Origin: JACDER01 sp963842575
GTDB taxonomy: Bacteria; Actinomycetota; Thermoleophilia; Gaiellales; Gaiellaceae
Assembly: GCA_963842575.1 (NCBI GenBank)
Contig: CAWJGS010000007.1
Coordinates: 91,005-155,004 of the forward strand
DNA length: 64,000 nucleotides
Direction: 5' to 3'
The position numbers and the translations under genes were made by a program. The notes under the pieces are model-generated. The model did not search any database, was not told the origin of the DNA, and worked only from the letters and a program-made list of their open reading frames with translations. Positions within the stretch are counted from its first letter, which is position 1; every line of letters starts with the position of its first letter. Below, piece by piece: positions 51,279 through 62,963 of the stretch.

Positions 51279-53206
51279 GCCGAACGGAGAAGCTGCTGCC
51301 GCGGCATCGAGCGCCCCGCCGATCTGCGCACGCTGCCGCGCGAAGTCGGTGCGGCTCGTCGCCGAGGAGCTGCGCGACGAGATCATCGAGCGCGTGTCGC
51401 GCAGACCGGCGGCCACCTCGCGTCGAGCCTCGGCGCCGTCGAGCTGATCACCGCGCTCCACTACGTCTTCGACACGCCGCGCGACCGCCTCGTCCTCGAC
51501 GTCGGCCACCAGGGCTATCCGCACAAGATGCTCACCGGCCGGCGCGAGGACTTCGACCGCATCGGCACAGGACGGCGGCATCGTCGAAGTTCCTGCGCCG
51601 CGACCGAGTCGGAGTACGACCACTTCGGCGCCGGCCACGCCGGCACCTCGATCTCGGCGGCGCTCGGCATGGCGCGCGCCAGCAGCACCTGCGGCGAGCC
51701 GCGGCGTCGCGATCGCGCTGATCGGCGACGGCGGCGATGACCGGCGGGCATGGCCTTCGAGGCGCTGAACCACGCCGGCCACCTGCGCGCAGCAGAACCT
51801 GCTCGTCGTCCTCAACGACAACGAGATGTCGATCTCGCCGAACGTCGGCGCGCTGTCGTCGTACCTGTCGCGCAAGCTGTCGGCGCCGATGGTGCGGCGC
51901 ATCGAAGGGCTGCGCGAAGGAGTTCCTCGCGCTCGCTGCCGGGCGACATGCGTCGCAGCTGGGCGCACAAGGCCGAGGAGTCGCTCAAGGTCGTTCTTCT
52001 CGCCCGGCCTGCTCTTCGAAGCGCTCGGCTTCCGCTACGTCGGCCCGATCCACGGCCACGCATCGACGATCGTGCTCGAGACCTTCGACGAACGTGAAGC
52101 CGATGCTCGCCAGCGGCGACGGGCCCGATCCTGATCCACGCGATCACCGACGAAGGGCAACGGCTACGCGCCCGCCGAAGCGGATCCCGTTCAAGTACCA
52201 CGGCGTCGACGCCGTTCGAGATCGCGTCGGGCAAGCTTCGCAAGCCGGCGAGCCAGGCCCGCCGAGCTACACGAACGTCTTCGCCGACACGCTGATCCGG
52301 CTCGCGCGCGAAGACGAGCGCATCGTCGCGATCACCGCCGCGATGCCCGACGGCACCGGCCTCGACCGCTTCCAGAAGGTGCTTCCCGGAGCGCTTCTAC
52401 GACGTCGGCATCGCCGAGCAGCACGCCGTGACGTTCGCCGCGGGGCTCGCGACCGAGGGCATGAAGCCGGTGCGCGGCGATCTACTCGACGTTCCTGCAG
52501 CGCGCCTTCGACCAGGTCGTCCACGACGTCTGCGCTGCAGAATCTCGCCGTGACCTTCGCGCTCGATCGCGCGGGGCTCGTCGGCGCCGACGGCGCGACG
52601 CACCAGGGCGTCTACGACTTCGCCTACCTGCGCGCGCTGCCGAACATGATCGTGCATGGCGCCGAAGGACGAGAACGAGCTGCAGCACATGCTGCAAGAC
52701 CGCGATCGAGCACCCGGGGCCCGCGGCGGTGCGCTATCCCGCGCGGCAACGGCTTCGGCGTGCCGCTCGACGCCGAGCTGAAGGCGCTGCCCGATCGGCG
52801 AGGGCGAGCTGCTGCGCGACGGCGACGACGCGCGCGATCGTCGCGATCGGCACGCTCGCGCATCCGGCGCTCGAGGCCGCGGCCGAGCTCGCCGCGCGAC
52901 GGCATCTCGGCGGCGGTCGTGAACGCGCGCTTCGTGAAGCCGCTCGACGCGACGCGCATCGTCGCGCTCGCGCGCCGCTGCCGCGCGCTCGTCACCGTCG
53001 AGGAGCACAGCCGGCACGGGCGGCTTCGGCGCCGCCGTGCTCGAGGCGCTCGCGGAGGCGGGCGTCGCGTGCTGCCGGTGCGCTGCTCGCGCTGCCCGAT
53101 GCCTGATCGAGCACGGCGATACGACAGCCGGCGAAGGCCGCCATTCGGGCTCGATCGCCGACGGGGATCGGCCCCGCGCGGTGCAGGACTGCCTGCTCGC
53201 CCGATC
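51271..53206 (+). pseudogene. dxs: 1-deoxy-D-xylulose-5-phosphate synthase, frameshifted
   Basis: Thiamine-dependent first enzyme of the MEP isoprenoid pathway. From ATG 51271 the N-terminus is disrupted (EKLLPR, ERPADLRTLPR), then LVAEELRDEIIERVS, LDVGHQGYPHKMLTGRRE, the TPP/Mg region GDGG, LNDNEMSISPNVGALSSYL, DIGIAEQHAVTFAAGLA-like sequence (VGIAEQHAVTFAAGLATEG), DRAGLVGADGATHQGVYD, YPRGNGFGVPLD and VTVEEHS. At least 15 single-base slips are needed; typical examples are an extra G in GTC-G-AAG near 51586 and an extra C near 51605. The 3' end is approximate. Confidence 0.78.
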
Positions 53207-53207
53207 G

Positions 53208-53960
53208 TTGAAGGGCCAGCGCCTCGACGAACGGGTGGTGCGCCGAGGGCCTCCGCCGACGCCGGCAGCCAGGCCCAGGCGCTGATCCGCAGGGGCCGCG
53301 TGCTCGTCGACGACAGCCCGTCGACAAGCCCGGCACGCGCGTGCCGCGGAGGACGCCGTGCGCCTCGAGGCGAGACGCCGCGCTTCGTCTCGCGCGGCGG
53401 CGAGAAGCTCGCCGGCGCGCTCGCGGATCTCGGCGTCGATCCGGCGGGCAAGCGCTGCCTCGACGTCGGCGCCTCGACCGGCGGCTTCACCGACTGCCTG
53501 CTCGCGGCGCGGCGCCGCGCCGCGTCGTCGCCGTCGACGTCGGCTACGGCCAGCTCGCGCAGAAGCTGCGCGACGATCCGCGCGTGCGTGGTGCTCGAGC
53601 GGCGCAACGCGCGCGCGCTCGCGCCCGCCGACGTGCCCGCGCCGCATCGAGCTCGTCGTGCGTCGACGTGTCCTTCATCTCGCGTGCGCGCAGCTGCTCC
53701 CCGCCCGTTGCGCCTCGCGCCCGAAGCCGAGTGGCTCGTGCTGGTGAAGCCGCAGTTCGAGGTGGGACGGGGCAGGTCGGCAAGGGCGGCGTCGTGCGCG
53801 ACGACGCGCTGCGTGCGCAGGCGGTGCGCGACGGTTCGCGACGCCGCGGAGGCGCTCGGGCTGGCGGAGCGCTCGGCGAGGCCGAGAGCCGGCTCGCCGG
53901 GCCGAAGGGCAATCGCGAGGTGTTCCTGCACCTTCGTTCCGCGAGCCTGCGTCCGACGAG
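53208..53960 (+). pseudogene. tlyA: TlyA-family rRNA 2'-O-methyltransferase, frameshifted
   Basis: TTG at 53208 opens an S4 domain (KGQRLDERVVRRG, SQAQALIRRGRVLVDD), followed by the FtsJ-like methyltransferase: RFVSRGGEKLAGALADLGVD, CLDVGASTGGFTDCLL (SAM motif), VAVDVGYGQLAQKLRDDPRV and LVLVKPQFEVGRGQVGKGG. TlyA methylates 16S and/or 23S rRNA, and its homologues sit after dxs in many bacteria. The C-terminal end is uncertain. Confidence 0.75.
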
Positions 53961-54034
53961 TCGCGTCCCCGCAGGGTGTCGGTCGACTCGGGGGCGCTCG
54001 CTCTTATCCTATCCCCGTTCGCCCGAGAGGTTCC

Positions 54035-54371
54035 ATGCCCGTGATCGAAGTCACCGCCCCCGCCGCCGAGCGCATCCGCGACGCTCCTCGACAAGGACGG
54101 CAAGCGCGAGTCCCACGGCCTGCGGCTCAAGGTGATCGGCGGCGGCTGCTCGGGCCTGCGCTACGAGCTCGCCTTCGACGACCGCGTGGGCGAGAACGAC
54201 ACACGAGCTCGAGGTCGGACGGCGATCCGCGTGCTCGTCGACGAGAAGAGCGCGCTCTATCTGGTCGGCACGACCCTCGACTTCGTCGACACGCTCCAGG
54301 AATCGGGCTTCAAGATGCAGAACCCCAACGCGAAGACGACCTGCGGCTGCGGGGAGTCGTTCGGGGCTTAG
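54035..54371 (+). pseudogene. A-type iron-sulfur cluster carrier (IscA/ErpA), frameshifted
   Basis: ATG at 54035: MPVIEVTAPAAERIRD, then KRESHGLRLKVIGGGCSGLRY, DEKSALYLVGTTLDFVDTL and NPNAKTTCGCGESFGA ending at 54371. The three conserved Cys (GCSG and CGC) bind the transferred Fe-S cluster. About 112 residues after correcting two or three slips, normal for the family. It precedes the cysteine desulfurase, a typical Fe-S pairing. Confidence 0.78.
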
Positions 54372-54390
54372 CCGAGCGCCGCGAGGGCCC

Positions 54391-55608
54391 TTGGCGCTCC
54401 AATTTCCGATCTACCTCGACCATCACGCGACCACGCCCGTCGACCCGCGCGTGCTCGAGGCGATGCTGCCGTACTTCCGCGAGGACTTCGGCAACGCGTC
54501 GAGCCAGACGCACGTCTACGGCTGGCGCGCCGAAGCCGCCGTCGAGGACGCGCGCGAGCGGATCGCGCGCGCGATCGGCGCCGCGGATCCCCGCGAGATC
54601 GTCTTCACGAGCGGTACCACCGAGAGCGACAACCTCGCGCTCGCGGGCGTCGCGCGGCCGGAGCCGCGCGCCGCGGCGACCACCTCGTCACCGCTCGCGA
54701 CCGAGCACCCCGCCGTGCTCGACGTCTGCCGCGCGCTCGAGCGGAGGGCGTGCGCGTGACGCGCCTGCGTGTCGATGCGCGAGCGGGCTCGTCGATCCGG
54801 GCGACGGTCGCGCGCGCACTCACGCGACCGCACGCTGCTCGTCTCGGTGATGGCGGCGAACAGCGAGATCGGCGTGCTCCAGCCGCTCGCCGAGATCGCG
54901 GCGCTGTGCCGCGAGCGCGGCGTGCCGCTGCACAGCGACGCCGCGCAGGCCGTCGGCAAGCTGCCGCTCGACGTGCAGGCGCTCGGCGTCGATCTGCTCT
55001 CGTTCTGCGCGCACAAGCTCTACGGGCCGAAGGGCGTCGGCGCCCTGTACGTGCGGCGCGGCCCGCCGCGCGTTCGCTCGAGCCGCTGCTGTACGGCGGC
55101 GGGCAGGAGCTGGGCCGCGCGTCCGGGCACGCTGCCGGTGCCGCTGATCGTCGGCTTCGCGAAGGCGGTCGAGCTGTGCCTCGCGGAGCAGCCGACCGAG
55201 GCCGCGCGGCTCGCCGGGCCTGCGCGACGAGCTGTGGTCGCGGCTCGCGAACGCGAGCTGCCCGACATCCGCCGCAACGGGCATGCCTCGCAGCGGCTGC
55301 CCGGGAACCTGAACGTCAGCTTCGCCGGGGTCGAGGCGGACGCGCTGCTCGTGGCGCTGCGCGACGTCGCGCTCTCGACCGGCTCGGCCTGCGCCTCGGG
55401 CAGCGGCGAGACCAGCCACGTGCTGCGCGCGCTCGGGCTGCCCGGACGCGCTCGCCCGCGCCGCCGTTCGCATCGGAATCGGCCGTCGGAACACGGCCGA
55501 GGAGCTGGCCTTCGTCGGCCGAGCGCCTGGTGGGCCTGGTGCGCGAGCTGCGCGCGCAGCGCGCGCGCGCCGGCGCGCCGAAGCCGCGCACGGCGTCGGG
55601 GCGTCTGA
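54391..55608 (+). pseudogene. Cysteine desulfurase (IscS/NifS family), frameshifted
   Basis: TTG at 54391 starts LALQFPIYLDHHATTPVDPR; then EIVFTSGTTESDNLALAG, HSDAAQAVGKLPLDVQALG, the PLP Lys in SFCAHKLYGPKGVGALYVR, GGGQELGR and the persulfide Cys loop STGSACASGSGETSHVL. It releases sulfur from cysteine for Fe-S cluster assembly on the neighbouring carrier. Most of the reading frame is intact between 54820 and 55440; slips cluster near 54680, 54740, 55080, 55120, 55215 and 55450-55520. The end is taken at the TGA 55606-55608. Confidence 0.78.
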
Positions 55609-55676
55609 GCGCCCGCGTCCGACGGCCGCGCTACCTTCCGCAGCGCAACTCCGATCCATGCAGCAGGAGGCCCCCC

Positions 55677-56290
55677 TTGACCGAGACCAGGAGCACCAAC
55701 GTCACGTGGCATCACGGCCAGGTGACGCCGCGCGGAGCGGGAGAAGCTGCTCGGGCAGCGGGGCGTGACGTCTGGCTGACGGGGCTCTCCGGCTCGGGCA
55801 AGTCGACGCTCGCCGTCGCGGCCGAGCGCGCGCTGGTCTCGCGCGGCCGGCTCGCCTACGTGCTCGACGGCGACAACGTCCGCCACGGCCTCAACAAGAA
55901 CCTCGGCTTCGGGCCCGCCGATCGTACGGAGAACATCCGGCGGATCGGCGAGGTGGCGAAGCTGTTCTGCGATGCGGGACTCGTCGTCTTCACGTCGTTC
56001 ATCTCGCCCTACCGGGCCGACCGCGATGCGCGTGCGCGCGCTGATGGCGGAGGGCGAGTTCGTCGAGGTGCTTCGTCGACGCGAGCGTCGAGACCTGCGA
56101 GGGGCGCGACGTGAAGGGCCTCTACCGCAAGGCGCGCGCCGGTGAGATCAAGGAGTTCACCGGCATCTCGGCGCCCTACGAAGCGCCGCTGCGGCCCGAA
56201 TTGGTGCTCGATACCAACCGCCAATCGGTCGATGAGAGCGTGGACGCGATTTTGCGCCACCTCGAGGAAAAGGGGTACCTCGGCACGTGA
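55677..56290 (+). pseudogene. cysC: Adenylyl-sulfate kinase CysC, frameshifted
   Basis: TTG at 55677 with GCAGGAGG about 7 nt upstream. NVTWHHGQVT is the typical CysC start, then WLTGLSGSGKSTLAVAAE (Walker A), YVLDGDNVRHGLNKNLGFG (substrate site), FTSFISPYRADRD, KGLYRKARAGEIKEFTGI and DESVDAILRHLEEKGYL. It phosphorylates adenosine 5'-phosphosulfate to PAPS. The usual partners cysD/cysN are not seen here. The stop TGA (56288-56290) overlaps the GTG of the next gene. Confidence 0.78.
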
Positions 56291-58054
56291 GTCCTCGGCG
56301 TCGGCAAATCGCGCTCTGGTGCGCGCTGGGCGCGCTCGGTCTGCCGGGCTGCGCCACGCTCGGCCTGCACCGCGGCGACGAGAACGCGACGCAGGTCGAG
56401 ATCCGCCCCGAACGCGCCGCCCGACTACGACGTGCTGGTCGGCTCAGCAGCACATGCTCGACGGCGAGGTCGATGAGGCGCTCGCGGCCTACGAGCGCGC
56501 GGTGGCGAAGGACGAGGCTTCGGCCTTCCTGCATCGCCGCGTCGCCGCGGTGCTGGCGCAGCAGAACCGTCTCCCCGAGGCGACGCAGCACGCACGCCGG
56601 GCGCTCGAGCTCGAGCCCGCCGACGCCGAGACGCGGCTCTTCCTCGGCCAGCCTCTATCGCCTCTCGCACGACCTGCCGGCCGCCGAGAGCGTGCTGCGC
56701 GATCCGAACGGCGAGCCGATCGACACCGACGCCGCCTTCCTGCTCTACCAGGCGTACATCGAGGCGGGTCGGCTCGACGACGCGATGACGGCGGCGCAGT
56801 GGCTGGTGGTGCACGAGCCCGACCGAGCTGCGCGGGCGCTTTGCGCTCGCGCAATGTGCTCCAGCGCCAGGGCAAGGTGATCGAGTCGGAGCGCGACGCT
56901 GCGCGATGCGCTCCAGATCGATCCCGGCAACCTGCGCGTCTACGGCGCTCTCGCGCGATCGATGCGCGAGCGCGGCGACCGCGAGGGCGAGATCCGCATC
57001 TACCGTGAGGTGCTGGGTCTCGACCCGGATCACCTGCCCGACGCTGATCGCGCTCGGCGAGACGCAGATGGACGGCAACGATCTCGAGGGCGCGATCGTC
57101 ACCTTCAAAGAGATCGAGCGGCGCTACCCGGAAGACATGCGCTCGGTCGTGCGGCTCGGCTTCCTTCGAGTACGAAGCCCGCGATTTCGCCGGCGCGGCG
57201 AACCGCTTCGAGCGCGCCTTCAACGCCGATCCGCAGGAGTACGAGTACGCCTTCTTCCTCGGCGTCGCGCGGCGCCGGATGGGCGAGACCGACGCGGCGA
57301 TCGAGGCGTTCAAGACGATTCCGCCCGAGCACGCGCACTATTCCGAAGCGCGCACGCAGATTGCCTCGATCTACGAACGCCGCGGCGACTACCAGCTCGC
57401 GCTGGCCGAGGTCGAGCTCGCGGCGGCGAGCGCACCCGATCGTCAGCTCGAGCTCTACAAGGCCACGCTGCGCGCGAAGACCGGCGACTTCGAGGGCGCC
57501 GTCGCGTGATCTGAAGGGCCTGCTCGACGATCAGCCGGACGATGACGAGCTGCTCTACAACATCGGCATGCTCTACGGCGAGGCCAAGCGCACCGACGAG
57601 GCGCTGGAGTACATGCATCGCGCGCTGGCGCTCAATCCCGACAACGCGAGTGCGCTCAACTACATCGGCTACACGTGGGCGGAGAAGGGGGTCAATCTCG
57701 ACGAGGCCGAGCGCATGATCTCGCGCGCCGTCGAGCTCAAGCCCGACGACGGCTACATCGTCGACAGTCTCGGTTGGGTGCACTACGTGCGCGCGAAGGC
57801 GCTGACGGCGCAGGGCCGCTCGAGCGAGGCCCAGAAGCACCTCGACGCGGCGCTGACGCACCTCGAGCGCGCCGATCAGCTCACGGGCGGCGATCCCGTC
57901 GTCTCGGAGCACCTCGGCGACACGTATCTGTTGATGGACCAGAAGCGCCACGCGCTCGATCGCTTCGAAGAGGCGATCCGCCTCGAGCCGCGCGAGGGCG
58001 AGCAGCCCGAACTGCTAGCACAAGTTCGAGATCCTCAAGCGAGAACTGCGGTAG
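56287..58054 (+). pseudogene. Lipoprotein with TPR repeats, frameshifted
   Basis: GTG at 56287: signal RQIALWCALGALGLPGCATL with a lipobox (LPGC). The rest is a chain of tetratricopeptide repeats, for example EALAAYERAVAKDEASAFLHR, RLPEATQHARRALELEPADAETRLFLG, GEIRIYREVLGLDPDHLP, DEALEYMHRALALNPDNASALNYIGYTWAEKG, ending KFEILKRELR and TAG at 58052-58054. Roughly 580 residues. TPR lipoproteins of this type scaffold outer-membrane or secretion complexes; it directly precedes a LolB-like lipoprotein gene. Longest clean stretch is about 57510-58010. Confidence 0.72.
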
Positions 58055-58056
58055 CG

Positions 58057-58857
58057 GTGAGCCGCGCGGCGCTCCTCGTCGCCCTGCTGCTCGCGAGCCG
58101 CCGGCTGCCAGACCGCCGGCGCCTCGGCAGCCGCTGCCGGCGGACGATCCGCGGCCGGCGGCGCTGCTGCGGCGTGGCAGGCGCAGGCGGACGCGCGTCG
58201 CTCGCTGCGCGGCAGCGCGCGCCTCGCCGTGGACGGCGAAGCCGCTGCACGTGCGCGCGAAGCAGATCCTCGTGGTCGAGCGACCTTCGCGGCTGCGCGT
58301 CGAGGTGCAGGGGCTGCTCGTCGCAGACGCTTGCGGTGCTGGTCACCGACGGTCCCCGCTACGAGCTGTTTCGCGCCGAGGACCGCTCCTTCGAGAGCGG
58401 CGAGGTGCATCGCCGGCGCTGCTCTGGCAGGTGGCGAATCTCGCGCTCACGCCGGAAGAGGCGATCGATCTGGTGCTCGGCGCGCCGCGCATCGCGCAGC
58501 TGAGACTTCGCCTCCGCTGGGGGCCTTCGAAGCTGCCGATGGCGAGATCGCCGTCGAGTTCTCACGCGGGAGCCCGACGGCGAGCGCGAGCGAGTGCGCT
58601 TCGACGCGCAGGGGCGCTTGCTCGCACTCGAGCGCGTCAGCGAGTCGGGCGACCTCGTGTGGTCCGCTCGCTTCGACGCCTATGAGCCGGTCTCGGGAAC
58701 GCCCTTCGCGCATCGCATCGAGCTCGCGGCGACGCGGCCGGCGACGCACGCCGAGCTGGTGCTCTCGGGTGTCGAGCTGAATCCCGCGCTGCCGGCCGAT
58801 ATCTTCCAGCTGCGACCGGTTGCGCCGCAGGGCCGGCCGGAAGCCGGGGGGGGATAG
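58057..58857 (+). pseudogene. LolB/DUF4292-like lipoprotein, frameshifted
   Basis: GTG at 58057 opens a lipoprotein signal (SRAALLVALLLAS, then a Cys region that is blurred by a slip). The mature part has RGSARLAV, KQILVVERPSRLRVEVQGLL, VLVTDGPRYELFRAEDRSFESGEV and ARFDAYEPVSGTPFAHRIEL, an antiparallel beta pattern of the lipoprotein-localisation (LolA/LolB) fold, seen also in DUF4292 proteins. Stop at 58857. If correct, it implies an outer membrane, unlike the organism of the first part. Confidence 0.6.
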
Positions 58858-58858
58858 C

Positions 58859-60928
58859 GTGGGCCGATCCGCGGCCGCGGTGCTGTGTCTGCTCGCGCTC
58901 GCCGCCTGCACCAACGACCCGTACCCCGCCGAGCGACGCGCGCGCGAAGGTCTTCTACCTGCCGTTCGTCGAGCCGCCGAAGACGCTCGATCCGGCGGTC
59001 GCGTACACCGACGACCGAGCACGTGATCACCGGCACGTCTACGACGACGCTGCTCGAGTACCACTACCTCAAGCGCCCCTATCGGCTGATCCCGGGGCTC
59101 GCGCAGGACGTACCGACGCCGCGAGCCGCAGCCCGACGGCCACGTCGTCTACCGCTTCGACCTGCGCGACGGGCGCGCTCTTCCACGACGACCCGTGCTT
59201 CGCGCTCGACGGCGAGCCGGCGCGCACCACGCGCGAGGTCGTCGCCGGCGACGTCGCGTTCGCAGCTCGATGCGCATCGCCGATCCGGCGGTCGACGAGC
59301 CCCGTCAGCGAGCACGTTCGCGCACGTCGTCGGGCTTCGGGAGTTCGTCGAAGCGGCTGGCGCAGCTGCGGAAGAAGGATCCCGCGTTCGCGGCGCAGCG
59401 CATCGACGAGCAGTATCGCGCCGCCGGCGGCATTGCGCGGCGTCGGCGTCGACGACCGCGACGACGCTCGAGATCGTGCTCAAGCGAGCCGTATCCGCAG
59501 ATGCTCTACTGGTTCGCGATGCCGTTCACGGCGCCGGTGCCGTGGGAGGCGGTCGCAGTACTACGACGGCGAGGACGGTCGCGACTCTGTTCGCGGATCA
59601 TCCGGTCGGCACGGGCCCGTTCCGGCTAGTCGCCTACGACAAGCAGAGCCGCATCGTGCTCGAGAGCAACCCGAACTGGTACGGCGCCGGCACCCGGAGT
59701 GGAACGCGCCGGCCGCGACCTACCCGAGCGAGGGCGAGCCCGGGACGACGCGCAGCGGACGTCCTCGACCCCGCGTACGTCGGGCAAGCCGCTGCCGTTC
59801 GTCGAGCGCGTCGAGTTCCGGCTCGAGAAGGAGGACGATCCCCGCCTTCAACAAGTTCCTCCAGGGCTACTACGACGCGTCGGGCATCGTCGCAGGAGAG
59901 CTTCGACAAGGTGGTGCACGAGCGGCGCGCTCTCGCCGGAGATGGCAGGCGCTCGGCATGCAGCTCGACAAGTCCGTCGACGCCGGCGATCTACTACATC
60001 GGCTTCAACATGGACGACCCGCGTCGTCGGCGCGCCGGCGGCGAGCGCGGCCGCAAGCTGCGCCAGGCGATGAGCCTCGTCGATCGACTCGCACGAGTAC
60101 TCGCGCGCTCTTCCTGAACGGCCGCGGCTTGCCGGCGCAGTCGCCGATGCCGCCCGGGCATCTTCGGCTACGACGAGGGCTACAAGAACCCGTTCCGCCA
60201 GCGTCGACCTCGAGCGCGCGCAGACGCTGCTCGCGCGAGGCCGGCTATCGCGAACGGCATCGACCCGAAGACCGGGCAGCCGCTGCGCGCTCACCTTCGA
60301 CGTCGGCGGACACGCACGCGCGCGACGGGCGCCTGCGCTTCCAGTTCTTCGTGAACGCGTGGCGCCAGCTCGGCCTCGACGTCGAGATCGCCGCCACCAC
60401 CTACAACAAGTTCCAGGACAAGGTGCGGCGACGGCGCCTACCAGATCTTCATGTGGGGCTGGATCGCCGACTATCCCGATCCGGAGAACTTCCTCTTCCT
60501 GCTCTGGCGGCAGATGGCGCAGCTCGAAGAGCGGCGGGCCGAACACCGCGAACTTCGCCGAACCCGAGTACGACGAGCTGTTCGTCGCGCATGAAGACGG
60601 CCGAGACGACGACGCCGAGCGCTGCGCGCTCATCCGGCGAGATGCGCGCGCATCCTCGAGCGCGAGCGCCCGTGGATCGAGCTCTTCCACCCCGAGGACT
60701 ACGCGCTCTTCCAGGGCTGGATGCACAACGTGAAGCCGCCGGGCTCTCGCTCGCCGACGCTCAAGTACTAGCGACGTCGACCCGGCGCTGCGCGCGAGCA
60801 GCGCCGCGCGAGTGGAACCAGCCCGTGCTCTGGCCGGTCGTACGCTGCTGGCTCGGCGCTCGTGCGGTCGCGATCGGTCGCTGCCCGGGCATCGCGCACG
60901 CTACGCTGACGCGGAGGAGCGCCAGTGA
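58859..60928 (+). pseudogene. Peptide ABC transporter substrate-binding protein (OppA type), frameshifted
   Basis: GTG at 58859, lipoprotein signal ending LCLLALAAC. The body is an SBP_bac_5 domain: KVFYLPFVEPPKTLDPAVAY, YRLIPGLAQDVP, TLEIVLKEPYPQMLYWFAMPF, FADHPVGTGPFRLVAYDKQSRIVLESNPNWYG, NKFLQGYYDASGIV, KLRQAMSLVID and QIFMWGWIADYPDPENFLFLL. These fit a peptide-binding lipoprotein of the dipeptide/oligopeptide importer. The mature domain ends near 60770; the exact end is uncertain because slips occur about every 50 bases. It overlaps oppB (GTG/ATG at 60925-60930). Confidence 0.7.
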
Positions 60929-61909
60929 TGCTGGCCTACGTCGTCCGGCGGCTCGCGCTACGGCGTCGTCGATCGTGCTCGGCGTGCTGTTCTTGCTGTT
61001 CGTGCTCTTCTTCCTCGATGGCGACGCCGGACGACATCGCGCGCCGCGCGCGTGGGCGAGAAGGCGCCGCCCGCGGTGCATCGAGCAGTGGAACGTGAAC
61101 CACGGCTACGACAAGCCCGCTTTGGCCGCGGCGGGCACCTGACCGACAACCTGCTCGTCGAGCACTTCCGGCGCATGCTCACGTTCGACTTCGGGCGCAG
61201 CGACGCCGACGACGTGCCGATCGCGCAGCGCGCTGCGCGAGGGCGTCGGGCCGAGCCTGGCGCTCGACGGTGCCGCTCTTCGTGCTCGGCGCTGCGTGCT
61301 CGCGATCGCGCTCGGCGCTGTTCGTGGCCTTCTTCCGCGAGACCTACATCGACCGCAGCGGCGTGTTCTTGTGCGTGCTCGCGATGAGCGTCTCGATGCT
61401 GCTCTACATCATCGGCGGGCAGTTCCTGTTCGGGAAGCTGCTTGCGCTGGTTCCCGATCTCGGGCTTCGATCCGACGCCGCGCGTGATCTGCGCGCTTCT
61501 TGGCGCTGCCGGTCGTGGTGGCGCTGCTCGTCGGGCTCGGCGGCGAGCGTGCGCTTCTACCGCACGGTCTTCATCGAGGAGATCCACACGCGACTACGTG
61601 CGCACGGCGCGCGCCAAGGGCTGCGGCGACGCTGCGCGTCATGGTCGCGCCACGTGCTGCGCAACGCGCTGATCCCGATCCTCACCAACGTGGTGATGGC
61701 GATTCCGTTCCTGTTCACGGGCTCGCTGCTGCTCGAGTCGTTCTTCGGGATCCCGGGGCTCGGCGCGCTGACCGTCGACGCCATCAACGGCAACGACTTC
61801 TCGACGCTGCGCGCGATGGTCTACATCGGCGCGCTGCTCTTCATCGTCGGCGCAGATCCTGACCGACATCAGCTACACGCTGGTCGATCCGCGCGTGCGG
61901 CTCGAGTAG
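60928..61909 (+). pseudogene. Peptide ABC transporter permease (OppB/DppB), frameshifted
   Basis: ATG 60928 gives MLAYVVRRLA, then VLGVLFLLFVLFFL, LTDNLLVEHFRRMLTFDFGRS, IALALFVAFFRETYIDRSGVF, SMLLYIIGGQFLFGKLL, RVMVRHVLRNALIPILTNVV (EAA-type coupling loop), IPFLFTGSLLLESFFGIPGLG, and a normal end VDPRVRLE with TAG at 61907-61909. First membrane subunit of the importer whose receptor precedes it. Confidence 0.75.
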
Positions 61910-61912
61910 CGC

Positions 61913-62963
61913 ATGGAGCCGCACGTCGTCGTCGAACCTCGTCGTGGCTGCTGCGTCGCTGGTCGGCGCCGCTGGCGTCGCGCGCTGCGGCTGCGTCCGG
62001 CGAGCAACGCTCTGGCGCGAGCGGCGTCGCGCAGCTCGTGGCGGCGGCGGCCCGCTCGCGTCGTGCGTGGTCGCGCTCTTTACGTCGGCGATCGCGCTGC
62101 TCGACTCGGTCGCGTGGGTCGGCGGCGCCGCCGAGGGCGACGCGGTCGCGGCGCACGAGGCCCGAGCCTCATCGACCGCGCTTTCCCGGCGACTTCGAGG
62201 AGAAGAGCTACTCCGCGCCGTTCGCGAGCGACGGAGTTCTACGGCGACGCGCCGCTCGACGCACCCCGGCACGCACCTGCTCGGCACCGACATCCTCGGG
62301 CCGCGACGTGCTCTACGTCGACGCTCAAGGGCGCGCGCGTGGCGCTGCTGATCGGCGGGCTCACCAGCCTGATCGTCGATCCCGCTCGCGCTCCTCTTCG
62401 GAGTCAGCGGCGGGCTACTTCGGCAAGTGCATCGACGACGTCGTGTTCTTCGTGATGTAGCACGCTCGCGTCGATGCCCGAGCATTCTGCTGCTGATCGC
62501 GCTGATCATGGTGCTCGGCCAAGGGCCCGTGCAGGTGTGCGTCGCGCTCGGCGTCACGAGCTGGGTCGAGCTTCTGCCGGCTCGTCGCGCGGCGAGACCC
62601 TGAAGCTCCGCGAGCTCGACTACGTGCACGCCGCGCGCGCGCTCGGCGTCACGCCGGCGCGCATCATCTTGCGCCACATCGTGCCGAACCTGATGCACCT
62701 CGTGGTCATCACGTTCGTGCTGATGTTCTCGGGCCTGGTGCTCTCCGAGGCCGATGCTCTCGTGGCTCGGCATCGGCATCGACGGCAGCTGGGGCCAGAT
62801 GATCGCCCAGGCCAAGGACGAGCTCTCGCGCGAGCCGATCGTGTGGTGGAACCTCGCTGCGGCGTCGGCGCGCGCTGTTCGGGCTGATCCTCGCCGTCAA
62901 CTTCGATCGGCGACGCGCGTGCGCGACGTGCTCGACCCGCGCACGCTGCGGGAGCACCGGTGA
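61913..62963 (+). pseudogene. Peptide ABC transporter permease (OppC/DppC), frameshifted
   Basis: ATG at 61913 (MEPHVVVEPRRG). Later pieces: SLIDRAFPGDFEEKSYSAPFAS, APGTHLLGTDILGRDVLY, VALLIGGLTSLIV, AAGYFGKCIDDVVFFVM, RELDYVHAARALGVTPARIILRHIVPNLM (coupling loop), MLSWLGIGIDGSWGQMIAQAKDE, ending VRDVLDPRTLREHR with TGA at 62961-62963. The insert between the first two membrane segments is longer than in E. coli OppC, as in some deltaproteobacteria. Confidence 0.75.
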